Shown: positions 1 to 5,548 of the stretch, piece after piece
How the letters are laid out: each line of letters opens with the position of its first letter
Numbering within the stretch: position 1 is the stretch's first letter
From: Acidobacteriota bacterium
Lineage (GTDB): Bacteria; Acidobacteriota; Blastocatellia; Pyrinomonadales; Pyrinomonadaceae
Direction: 5' to 3'
DNA length: 5,548 nt
NCBI GenBank assembly: GCA_003222935.1
Contig: QHXL01000299.1
Coordinates: 1 to 5,548, forward strand
The notes under the pieces: generated by a model
Seen by the model: the letters and a program-made list of their open reading frames with translations, nothing else
Told to the model about the DNA's origin: nothing
Databases searched by the model: none
Made by a program: the position numbers and the translations under genes

Positions 1-2037
1 TGGACTCTCGCTCAAGTTAATGCTCGAGAAGGTTGGACCAATTCGCAGCTGAATTTCCTCGGGCGCTCCTGGTGAGGAACGGTCGGTACAGGCGATCGCA
101 ACGTTGCCATCCAATGACGCCATCGAGGGATTTCGGGGATCGATTCCCTGTGCATCCAAGACTTGGAGTGGTCTTCCGTTGCGCGCGAAGTAGAGGCTTC
201 GTCTGCGACCGTCGAATTGGGTCCAACTCACATCTAATTCGTTTCCGACGACGGCTCCAGCGAGAACCATGGGCTCACGATTACCTTCGACTAGTCCGTT
301 GATGCCGGTGGAGAGGTTCCGGCCATTTAGCAGCATGGTGCGACTTCGATTTTCGGAGATCGGATTGCGCTGAGCTGATCCCAGATCCTCCAGGACTGCT
401 TCGATACGACCGGGCGGCCGAGATTCGTAAGTGAACTGAACGCTTCCCGAAGGTAAAATATAGGGTTGAGCATATTGCTGATTGCCGTAATTTCCCCAAA
501 TGGGTGACTCATCCAGCCTCCAGTTGTTGCCGCGGTCTTCACTAATCGCAATATGCGTATCGAGATCGCCCTCAGAATGAGAGCTCGCAAACGTCAGGAC
601 CACGCGATTGCCACGCACAGCAAGTTTCGGTTCAGAATCATTGCCCGTTCCTACTTCGCGAACCGGGGCCATGGCGTAGTTGTCAAAGCGCCGGAATTTT
701 AAAAACTTGCGACTAACAATATCGGCGCTCGCTGTCTGATGTTCTGCCCAGACGGCAAACACGGAATTGCCGTTGTTAACGACATTCAAATCGAATGAAT
801 CAATTTCCGGACTCTCACTAACATTTATTTGCGGTCCAAAAACTCGACCGCCATCAAAGCTCCGACGACACCACACGTCCCGTTCGGCCAAATAAAAAAC
901 AAACACAGTGTTGCCGAATGCAGTTACGTCCGGCGCGACCGCTGAGACACCTGGTCGGCTCAGTATCTCCACTCCGCCAAAACTACGACCGTTATCGGAA
1001 CTTGAGACGAAGCGGATTTCATTCCCTCGGTCCGTCTGTTCGCGCCAGGCGACGTATACGTTTGAGTTGGAAACCGCGAGTCGGGGTGATACTGAATCAG
1101 AGTCGGTTGACGACAGATTTACATCGTTGTGCGCGTTTGTAGCACCAGCAATAACTGCAGACGGCGAGATAAATCCCCCCGCGGTTCTTACGGCACCAAC
1201 AGGAAGTGACAAGACATTGAAGGATGCACCGGAAGCGATTTCCGTCTTTCCAACGCTTTCGATAAACCACCCACCTTGTTTGAGACTCACGCCGACCTCT
1301 GTCCTGTTGTAAACGCCTGCGGGGCCTACTGGATTCCAGTTTTGAGTCACGACGATGACGCGTTTGGGATCAGTTTCCTTTGTTGAAAGATCGTCTTTCT
1401 CTTTCGTGAGAGTCTGCGTACCGGCAATAGCGACGCTGAATAAAGCCCCTGGAGGCATAGGTGCCAGGTCTTCATTGAAAACGCACCAACGATTTCCGTT
1501 ATAGAACACGCCAACAGGGTGCGGGTTGTAGACTCCGGGAGTTCCATCTGGTCCATACAGCTGCCCGACTATCAACGTTGCTTTCGGATTTCCATTAAGT
1601 TCAGGCCGGTCAATTTGTGTAACGTTGCCTAGAATGGTTGAAGCCATCGCGGTATGGACAAAGGTCTTCCTACCTTCTGGTATCGCGACAACATTGAAGT
1701 TTGCACCTAATGGCATCGGCGATCCGTCTTCGGTGAACACTCTCCAGCTGCCGCCTGAATACCAGACGCCAATTGGTGCAACGACTGTTGGACTATCCGG
1801 CCCAGATCTGCGGGGAGTCGCAAACACAATGAGGCGAGCGTTATTTTCTAAATCGGAATGCGGAATTTGAGTGTAGTTTCGGCTGGTATTCGATGCGTCA
1901 GCCTGGTGTACAAATGAAATTGTCTCGGGCGGGGGAGACGTCCCAAACATAAACGATAGGGCCGGGATAACGACTGAAACGCTAAGCCAATTCGCTTGCC
2001 ACGAGCGCCAGTAGGTTCTGCACGATTGAAGTGTCAT
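1..2037 (-). CDS. Exported Asp-box (BNR/sialidase-like) beta-propeller protein with N-terminal tandem repeats, C-terminus cut off by the window
   Basis: The frame is open for 679 codons from the ATG at 2037 to the window edge with no stop, and an in-frame stop lies just upstream (2062-2064). The N-terminus has arginines (R7, R11) and then a hydrophobic stretch at about 17-32, consistent with a signal peptide or anchor, so the protein is probably exported. Residues ~42-275 hold about three related units. FVHQA at 42-46 recurs as FVHTA at 126-130. GVWY at 90-93, GVFY at 176-179 and GVSL at 249-252 are each followed by a Trp (98, 184, 257) and a P/S-G-A-x-F-N/S-V motif ending near 116, 202 and 275. 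From ~285 onward the sequence is propeller-like (VYVAWRE style strands) with three Asp-boxes of pattern SxDxGxxF/W: S346-F353, S393-F400 and S499-W506. Asp-boxes are structural in sialidases and many non-enzymatic propellers. I see no convincing catalytic arginine triad, so enzyme activity should not be assumed. The ligand is unknown. The gene diverges from the membrane regulator. Confidence 0.85.
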   Translation of the reverse strand, partial: MTLQSCRTYWRSWQANWLSVSVVIPALSFMFGTSPPPETISFVHQADASNTSRNYTQIPHSDLENNARLIVFATPRRSGPDSPTVVAPIGVWYSGGSWRVFTEDGSPMPLGANFNVVAIPEGRKTFVHTAMASTILGNVTQIDRPELNGNPKATLIVGQLYGPDGTPGVYNPHPVGVFYNGNRWCVFNEDLAPMPPGALFSVAIAGTQTLTKEKDDLSTKETDPKRVIVVTQNWNPVGPAGVYNRTEVGVSLKQGGWFIESVGKTEIASGASFNVLSLPVGAVRTAGGFISPSAVIAGATNAHNDVNLSSTDSDSVSPRLAVSNSNVYVAWREQTDRGNEIRFVSSSDNGRSFGGVEILSRPGVSAVAPDVTAFGNTVFVFYLAERDVWCRRSFDGGRVFGPQINVSESPEIDSFDLNVVNNGNSVFAVWAEHQTASADIVSRKFLKFRRFDNYAMAPVREVGTGNDSEPKLAVRGNRVVLTFASSHSEGDLDTHIAISEDRGNNWRLDESPIWGNYGNQQYAQPYILPSGSVQFTYESRPPGRIEAVLEDLGSAQRNPISENRSRTMLLNGRNLSTGINGLVEGNREPMVLAGAVVGNELDVSWTQFDGRRRSLYFARNGRPLQVLDAQGIDPRNPSMASLDGNVAIACTDRSSPGAPEEIQLRIGPTFSSINLSESP

Positions 2038-2044
2038 CAAAATG

Positions 2045-2050
2045 TTCCTT
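2045..2050 (-). promoter_or_regulatory. Ribosome binding site of the Asp-box protein gene
   Basis: On the minus strand this reads AAGGAA, 7 bases before the ATG at 2037. It supports that start over the adjacent TTG (2040-2038). Confidence 0.65.
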
Positions 2051-2085
2051 GAGAAGGATGGCTATCTAGACCTGTTTCATCTAAC

Positions 2086-2102
2086 ATTGGCCCACGGGCA
2101 AT
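2086..2102. repeat. Imperfect 17-bp palindrome, possible operator
   Basis: The sequence ATTGGCCCACGGGCAAT has six of eight symmetric positions complementary around a central A. It lies 49-65 bp upstream of the Asp-box gene start codon, where an operator or activator site could sit. No protein is known to bind it; the role is inferred from position only. Confidence 0.35.
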
Positions 2103-2103
2103 C

Positions 2104-2124
2104 TGGGTCTCTAGTTTGGGTCTC
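2104..2124. repeat. Direct repeat TGGGTCTC x2, candidate winged-helix binding site
   Basis: TGGGTCTC occurs at 2104-2111 and again at 2117-2124, a 13-bp period, beside the palindrome. OmpR/PhoB-type winged helices commonly bind tandem direct repeats of roughly one helical turn, and a protein with such a domain is encoded next door. The match could still be chance, since each unit is only 8 bp. Confidence 0.35.
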
Positions 2125-2333
2125 AGAACGCCAGGGACTATTCGTAACCGGATCGCGGAGCCCGCTCGGACTACATCCTTTTTATCTCCGCTAAAATTCA
2201 AACCGTTCCTGGGTAGGCGCCTATGTGCATGCGAAAAATGCCCGACCAGCGCGGCACACTTTGTCGCTTCAGGGAAATTTAGTCCTCTACGGACGCTCTC
2301 AAAAATCTCTTCAATTTCTCTATTTCATTTACT

Positions 2334-4298
2334 TTGTCTAATCAAAACCACCATATCTACGAATTTGGACCATTTCGTCTTGATCCAGCAGAGGGTCAGC
2401 TTCTGCGCGACGGCAAACTTGTGCAGATAACGCCAAAAGCTCTCGAGACTCTGGTTTTGTTTGTCGAAAGACCAGGCCGATTAATTGAAAAGGACGAACT
2501 GGTTAAAACTCTGTGGCCCGATAGTTTTGTTGAGGAAGCGAATCTCACTCATCACGTCTGGCGTTTGCGGACGATCCTTAATGAGAACGGAGATGGAAAG
2601 CGATATATCGAGACGGTGCCCAAACGGGGTTATCGATTCGTGGGTGCAGTCACAACTTCGGCTGGAGGCGTTCAAGCCTATGCGGCAAAGGAGGAGCTTC
2701 TTTCGGAGAACGGTAAAGAGAGGGACCACTTACCAACAACGTCCGCGATTCATTTTGGACCGGAAAAATTAGAGACAACCGGACCGAGACGGAGAATGGT
2801 GTTCCTGGGAGTGGCAGCCTTGATCGGTGTTGCGGTTGTTGTCGCTCTTGTCCTGTTCAGCCGCGCGAAAGAGCGAAACCAGCTGAATGCGCTTGAGGCA
2901 AATCGACCCCTCAAATCCCTGGCAGTGCTGCCGTTCAAACCACTCAATGCCGAAAGTAGTGATGCATCTCTGGAATTAGGGATCGCTGACGCTTTGATTT
3001 CAAAATTGAGCAACCTGAAAGAAATATCAGTTAGACCCACCAGTGCAGTACTGAAGTATTCCGCCGCTAATCTCGATCTGCCTGCAACGGGCCGTGCTTT
3101 ACAGGTCGACTCAATTCTTGATGGACGCGTTCAGCGTGCCGGCGATCGCATTCGGGTGACCATTCAATTAATCCGCAGTGAAGACGGTAAATCGCTATGG
3201 GCCGAAACTTTCGATGAAAAGTCTGCAGATATCTTTACACTGGAAGATTCGCTATCTGCGAAGGTGGCCCGGGCCCTGGCTATCAAACTCACTGGTGCGG
3301 ACTTCGCACAGCTCGGCCGGCACTCAACAGACAATCTTGAGGCAGACCAGTTCTATAAGTTGGGCCGGTATCACATTAATAGAGGAGGATCCGAGGGGGC
3401 GACGAAAGCGGTTGCCGCATTCGAACAGGCAATAGGAAAGGATCCTGACTTTGCACTCGCCTATGCGGGACTGGCTTACGCGCATAGCGCGCTCGGATTT
3501 GCCGGGGTTGATGCGGCGACGCCAGGTTCAGAGTTCGGTAAAGCAAAGATGGCTGCCGCAAAAGCCCTGGAACTCGACGGTAGCCTCGCCGAAGCGCACA
3601 CGGCACTGGGAGCTATTGCTTTTCACTATGACTGGAATTGGTCTGAAGCCGAGAAGGAACTGAAGCGGGCGATCGAACTAAATCCAAATCTTGCGGAAGC
3701 TCATCATGAGTATTCAAACTATCTTGCAGGCATGGACAGATTAGACGAAGCGTTGCGCGAGATCACCCGTGCTAAGGAACTCGATCCCTTATCGTTGATT
3801 ATCAATTTTCATTACGGTTTAGCTCTATTTGCAGCGGGTCATGATGATGAAGCCCTGGCCCACTATCAGAAGTTTCTCGAACTCGATCCCAATAATGCCT
3901 CGGGTCACTGGGGCCTCGCCTCCGTCTATCAACACAAACGCATGTACGATCAAGCAATCCGGGAATACGAGATAGTGCGGAAACTGGACCCGCGCACGTC
4001 ATTTCGATTGGGCAACCTTGCATACGTTTATGCGCTCGCCGGCAAACGGGCCGAGGCGCAACGCCTCCTGGACGAGTTGTTGGTAATGCGCACAAAAGGA
4101 TTTGTCTCATCCTCAATGTTGGCCACAGTCTATTCGGCTCTGGGCGACACTAACCGAACCTTCGAGTTTCTCGATCAGGCCTTCGTAGCGCGTGAAAGCT
4201 TGATGCCCTACATCCGACGCTTCGACTGGCCTCCTGCCATCCTTCGCGACCGACGGTACCGTGACCTATTGGCTCGCATGAAATTTCCGCTTGTCTAG
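2334..4298 (+). CDS. Membrane-bound winged-helix transcriptional regulator with TolB-like domain and TPR repeats (CadC/ToxR-like architecture)
   Basis: This 654-residue protein begins with an OmpR/PhoB-type winged helix at about 8-105. It opens with the typical YEFGPFRLD strand, has a probable recognition helix near 69-82, and ends in the wing motif ETVPKRGYRFVG. A basic linker (R152-R154) precedes one membrane span at about 155-176, so the DNA-binding domain should be cytoplasmic and the rest outside the membrane. Residues ~192-325 resemble the TolB-like domain seen in such regulators and in some adenylate cyclases (SLAVLPFKPL; DSILDGRVQRAGDRIRVTIQL). From ~336 to 626 are about seven to eight TPR units, the clearest at 419-452, 453-486, 487-520 and 521-553, each ending in a LDP/LNP turn. 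The end (FDWPPAILRDRRYRDLL) is usual for this family. No receiver domain is visible, so this is a one-component regulator with unknown signal and targets. Start: TTG at 2334 is the only NTG start between the stop at 2280 and the winged helix. No Shine-Dalgarno sequence is visible; the leader is pyrimidine-rich. Confidence 0.92.
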   Translation: MSNQNHHIYEFGPFRLDPAEGQLLRDGKLVQITPKALETLVLFVERPGRLIEKDELVKTLWPDSFVEEANLTHHVWRLRTILNENGDGKRYIETVPKRGYRFVGAVTTSAGGVQAYAAKEELLSENGKERDHLPTTSAIHFGPEKLETTGPRRRMVFLGVAALIGVAVVVALVLFSRAKERNQLNALEANRPLKSLAVLPFKPLNAESSDASLELGIADALISKLSNLKEISVRPTSAVLKYSAANLDLPATGRALQVDSILDGRVQRAGDRIRVTIQLIRSEDGKSLWAETFDEKSADIFTLEDSLSAKVARALAIKLTGADFAQLGRHSTDNLEADQFYKLGRYHINRGGSEGATKAVAAFEQAIGKDPDFALAYAGLAYAHSALGFAGVDAATPGSEFGKAKMAAAKALELDGSLAEAHTALGAIAFHYDWNWSEAEKELKRAIELNPNLAEAHHEYSNYLAGMDRLDEALREITRAKELDPLSLIINFHYGLALFAAGHDDEALAHYQKFLELDPNNASGHWGLASVYQHKRMYDQAIREYEIVRKLDPRTSFRLGNLAYVYALAGKRAEAQRLLDELLVMRTKGFVSSSMLATVYSALGDTNRTFEFLDQAFVARESLMPYIRRFDWPPAILRDRRYRDLLARMKFPLV

Positions 4299-4309
4299 AG
4301 ATCTCGTAC

Positions 4310-4335
4310 CGGAATTATCTTTGGATAAGGCTCCG
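4310..4335 (+). other. Bulged hairpin after the regulator gene
   Basis: CGGA (4310-4313) pairs with TCCG (4332-4335), and inside it TTATC (4315-4319) pairs with GATAA (4324-4328) around a TTTG loop, with a small asymmetric bulge. It begins 12 bp after the regulator stop codon. There is no T-run behind it, so it is at best a weak terminator; it may instead protect the mRNA 3' end or be chance. Confidence 0.3.
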
Positions 4336-4384
4336 AAGCTGAGAGGACTCGCGGTCGCACCAAAATTCTGAGTATCCTATTGCT

Positions 4385-4588
4385 ATGTGGAAATATATTT
4401 TGGCCTCTACTCTTCTGGTGGTCGGGATTGTTGAGATCGTTCTAGCGCTCCACAAAGGTCTACGTGAAGCGCTGATGCAGGCTAGTCTTGTACGTGTTAA
4501 GCCTGTTGAATCATCGATGTTCTTAGTAGCTGGAATCTCAGCGTTAGTAACTGGGCTTGGGCTTCTCTTCTATGGATTATTCTTGTAG
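4385..4588 (+). CDS. Small two-span membrane protein, function unknown
   Basis: The 67-residue product has two hydrophobic segments, about residues 4-22 and 43-66. They are joined by a polar loop that carries most of the charge (K24, R27, E28, R37, K39, E42). By the positive-inside rule the loop would be cytoplasmic, with both ends outside. A lone Glu (E17) sits inside the first span. I do not recognise the family. The frame is open back to a TGA at 4340, with ATG 4385 the only usual start. The ribosome binding site is poor (a GAG about 12 bases upstream), which lowers confidence. The gene lies 86 bp after the regulator on the same strand and could be cotranscribed with it. The stop codon overlaps the first bases of the tRNA-like element at 4587-4611. 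Confidence 0.55.
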   Translation: MWKYILASTLLVVGIVEIVLALHKGLREALMQASLVRVKPVESSMFLVAGISALVTGLGLLFYGLFL

Positions 4589-4611
4589 GGGTTCGACGCC
4601 CCTCTGCTCCA
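4587..4611 (+). other. Orphan tRNA-3'-end-like sequence (T-arm plus acceptor strand), possible att-site remnant
   Basis: AGGGG (4587-4591) and CCCCT (4599-4603) form a perfect 5-bp stem around the 7-base loop TTCGACG. The loop carries the T-loop identity bases T54, T55, C56, R57 and A58, with the closing G53-C61 pair. It is followed by exactly seven bases (CTGCTCC, 4604-4610) and an A in the discriminator position. That is the geometry of a tRNA or tmRNA 3' end without encoded CCA. The 50 bases upstream show no anticodon arm or D-arm and no GGAGCAG partner strand, so it is not a complete tRNA. Integrative elements that insert into tRNA 3' ends leave such copies, but no integrase is visible. 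It could also be a chance GC hairpin. Confidence 0.4.
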
Positions 4612-4656
4612 TCAAAAAACCCCCTCCATTAAATAATAGTCAGAAGCGTAGCGTCC

Positions 4657-4706
4657 TGATTGAGTGTTATTGACTCGTTCACGAGATTAAGTCGCTCGAT
4701 CAATCA
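4657..4706. repeat. Nested inverted repeats upstream of the WD40 gene
   Basis: TGATTGA (4657-4663) and TCAATCA (4700-4706) are perfect inverted arms. Between them lies a small hairpin, CTCG-TTCA-CGAG (4674-4685). The set is about 45-90 bp upstream of the proposed promoter and may be an operator or a chance structure. Confidence 0.25.
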
Positions 4707-4748
4707 CTTTCAGAGGCGAGCAACATCGATAACACCTCCCTTGGGTAG

Positions 4749-4776
4749 TTGTCAGTCTTCTATTTGCCCGTAAAAT
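4749..4776 (+). promoter_or_regulatory. Sigma-70-type promoter for the WD40 gene
   Basis: The -35 box TTGTCA (4749-4754) and the -10 box TAAAAT (4771-4776) each differ from consensus at one base and are separated by 16 bp. Transcription would begin near 4783, giving a leader of about 80 bases before the ATG at 4865. It is the best promoter match I found in the window. Confidence 0.55.
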
Positions 4777-4797
4777 GGTTTTGCTGAGTTACATCAC

Positions 4798-4818
4798 TTC
4801 AGGGTGATCGATCCTGAA
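4798..4818 (+). promoter_or_regulatory. Hairpin in the WD40 gene leader
   Basis: TTCAGG (4798-4803) pairs perfectly with CCTGAA (4813-4818). A further G-T and T-A pair tighten the loop to five bases (GATCG), making 8 bp in total. It would lie about 15 bases into the predicted transcript and 34 bases before the ribosome binding site. As DNA it could also be a dyad operator overlapping the start of transcription. Confidence 0.35.
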
Positions 4819-4851
4819 CAAGCCTGCGCCGGAGTTTATCGACAAGTCCAT

Positions 4852-4855
4852 GGAG
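4852..4855 (+). promoter_or_regulatory. Ribosome binding site of the WD40 gene
   Basis: GGAG lies 9 bases before ATG 4865. With the in-frame TAA at 4856-4858 just upstream, it fixes the start codon. Confidence 0.65.
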
Positions 4856-4864
4856 TAACTGGGA

Positions 4865-5548
4865 ATGAGAATAAGCCTAAGGTGCGCAACGTTGTTCGGA
4901 AAGAGCATGCCTCTACTTGCAGCGCTTTGTCTTATCAATCCCCTCATTCTTCGAGCCCATGAGATTAATAACAAACTCGCCGTAAGCTCCTTCGAAAACG
5001 AGAACTCCAGTAATAGTTCCGCACAACAGGTATCTGCCAAACCTGAACTCGTACTTCAAACCGGCTACAACAGTTCATTGGGCGCAGCTCGTCTCATTTT
5101 CAGTCCTGACGGCCGTTTGCTTGCGACGACCACATTAGGCAGTAGCGTTATCAAACTTTGGGAAACGTCCACTGGTCGAGAGTTGCGAAATCTTCAAAGT
5201 GGAATCCAGAACGCGCCGGGCAACTCACCCCTCGTTGCCTTCAGTCGGACCAGTCGCCTGCTCGCCACGGTTGGTGCGGATAACCTGGTAAGGATCTGGG
5301 ACGTTGTAAGCGGACGAGAGCTACAAACGCTGGCTCAGACGGAACGTGGCCCGCAGTCTAAAGAGATAGACCTCATTACTTTCGGAGTGGACGATCGGAC
5401 TCTCCTGTCAGTCAGTGATGCAATCAGAGTCTGGGACGTCGATACCGGACGTGAAATTCGCCCAGAGCAAAAGATTGTTTCTTCACCTGCTCGCAGCGCA
5501 GCACTTAGTCCTGATGGTCGTCAACTTGCCGTGATCATTGTCGAAAAT
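4865..5548 (+). CDS. Exported WD40-repeat protein, C-terminus cut off by the window
   Basis: The frame is open for 228 codons to the window edge. Residues 1-31 look like a signal peptide: a basic start (R2, R6, K13), a hydrophobic core at about 15-29, and a possible cleavage after LRA at 29-31. A Ser/Asn-rich linker follows (about 33-60). WD40-type blades then begin. FSPDG at 79-83 leads to KLWE with W99, and two further blades end in RIWD (W145) and RVWD (W190), giving spacings of 46 and 45 residues. A fourth opens near 215 with a LSPDGRQLA motif. Each tryptophan is followed by a S/D-T/S-GRE turn typical of bacterial WD40 proteins. Such propellers serve as binding platforms and in soil bacteria are often joined to other domains, for instance caspase-like peptidases; whether that holds here lies outside the window. 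It has its own promoter and ribosome binding site. Confidence 0.85.
   Translation, partial: MRISLRCATLFGKSMPLLAALCLINPLILRAHEINNKLAVSSFENENSSNSSAQQVSAKPELVLQTGYNSSLGAARLIFSPDGRLLATTTLGSSVIKLWETSTGRELRNLQSGIQNAPGNSPLVAFSRTSRLLATVGADNLVRIWDVVSGRELQTLAQTERGPQSKEIDLITFGVDDRTLLSVSDAIRVWDVDTGREIRPEQKIVSSPARSAALSPDGRQLAVIIVEN

Larger units (their letters stand above)
2038..2333. promoter_or_regulatory. Divergent intergenic region
   Basis: About 300 bp separate the start codons of the minus-strand Asp-box gene and the plus-strand regulator, so both promoters should lie here. I could not find a convincing TTGACA/TATAAT pair for either direction. Visible structure is an imperfect palindrome at 2086-2102, a direct repeat at 2104-2124, and a pyrimidine-rich stretch from about 2306 to the regulator start. 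A weak plus-strand frame starting at TTG 2116 crosses the region and runs into the regulator in another frame; I do not regard it as a gene. Confidence 0.6.

Noticed and set aside
92..99. GCGATCGC octamer (again at 3142-3149), the HIP1 motif abundant in cyanobacteria
   Set aside because: There are only two copies in 5.5 kb, both inside coding sequence, far fewer than in HIP1-rich cyanobacterial genomes; not enough to argue for that lineage.
908..1312. A 134-codon open frame on the plus strand
   Set aside because: It is antisense to the Asp-box protein gene, whose conserved motifs and signal peptide lie on the minus strand; its product has no recognisable features.
2282..2294. Small hairpin GTCC-TCTAC-GGAC before the regulator start
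   Set aside because: Only four base pairs; expected often by chance and too weak to call.
2116..2430. A 104-codon plus-strand frame crossing the divergent intergenic region
   Set aside because: It starts at a TTG without a good ribosome binding site, overlaps the winged-helix coding region by almost 100 bp in another frame, and its product looks like translated non-coding DNA.
3802..4116. A 104-codon minus-strand frame
   Set aside because: It is antisense to the TPR region of the regulator; rich in Arg, Pro and Cys, as expected of a shadow frame.
4587..4603. The GC-rich hairpin after the small gene as an intrinsic terminator
   Set aside because: No T-run follows the stem (the next bases are CTGCTCCATC and then A and C runs), so it lacks the usual terminator form.
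4789..5040. An 83-codon minus-strand frame
   Set aside because: It overlaps the promoter leader and the signal-peptide region of the WD40 gene, which has better start signals and clear homology-type motifs.

Overview
This window probably comes from a soil- or sediment-type bacterium of the Acidobacteriota, perhaps Blastocatellia-like. The basis is gene content only: a winged-helix/TolB-like/TPR membrane regulator, a secreted Asp-box (BNR) protein carrying tandem N-terminal repeats, and a secreted WD40 protein, in DNA of roughly balanced base composition. This assignment is an inference; no rRNA or other marker gene is present.

Layout. Positions 2037 down to 1 (minus strand) hold a long open frame that runs off the left edge. 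It encodes an exported protein with an N-terminal hydrophobic segment, about three copies of an ~85-residue beta-type repeat, and then a sialidase-like beta-propeller with three recognisable Asp-boxes. Positions 2038-2333 are a ~300 bp divergent intergenic region with an imperfect palindrome and an 8-bp direct repeat that could be regulator sites. Positions 2334-4298 (plus strand) encode a 654-residue one-component membrane regulator: an OmpR-type winged helix, one membrane span, a TolB-like domain and a TPR array. It starts at a TTG with no visible Shine-Dalgarno sequence. Positions 4385-4588 encode a probable 67-residue protein with two membrane spans. Its stop codon lies at the edge of a sequence (4587-4611) with the geometry of the 3' end of a tRNA but no 5' half nearby. 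Positions 4589-4864 are non-coding and hold a good sigma-70-type promoter, a 5'-UTR hairpin and a clear ribosome binding site. Positions 4865-5548 encode the N-terminal part of an exported WD40-repeat protein that runs off the right edge.

How the parts may work together. The divergent pair (regulator and exported Asp-box protein) suggests that the regulator controls its neighbour, itself, or both, after sensing something outside the membrane through its TolB-like/TPR region. This is inferred from arrangement only. The WD40 gene has its own promoter and looks like a separate transcription unit. I see no CRISPR array, transposase, integrase, rRNA, complete tRNA or recognisable defence system. 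The most unusual items are the orphan tRNA-3'-end-like element, the TTG start without a Shine-Dalgarno sequence, and the repeat-plus-propeller architecture of the exported protein.
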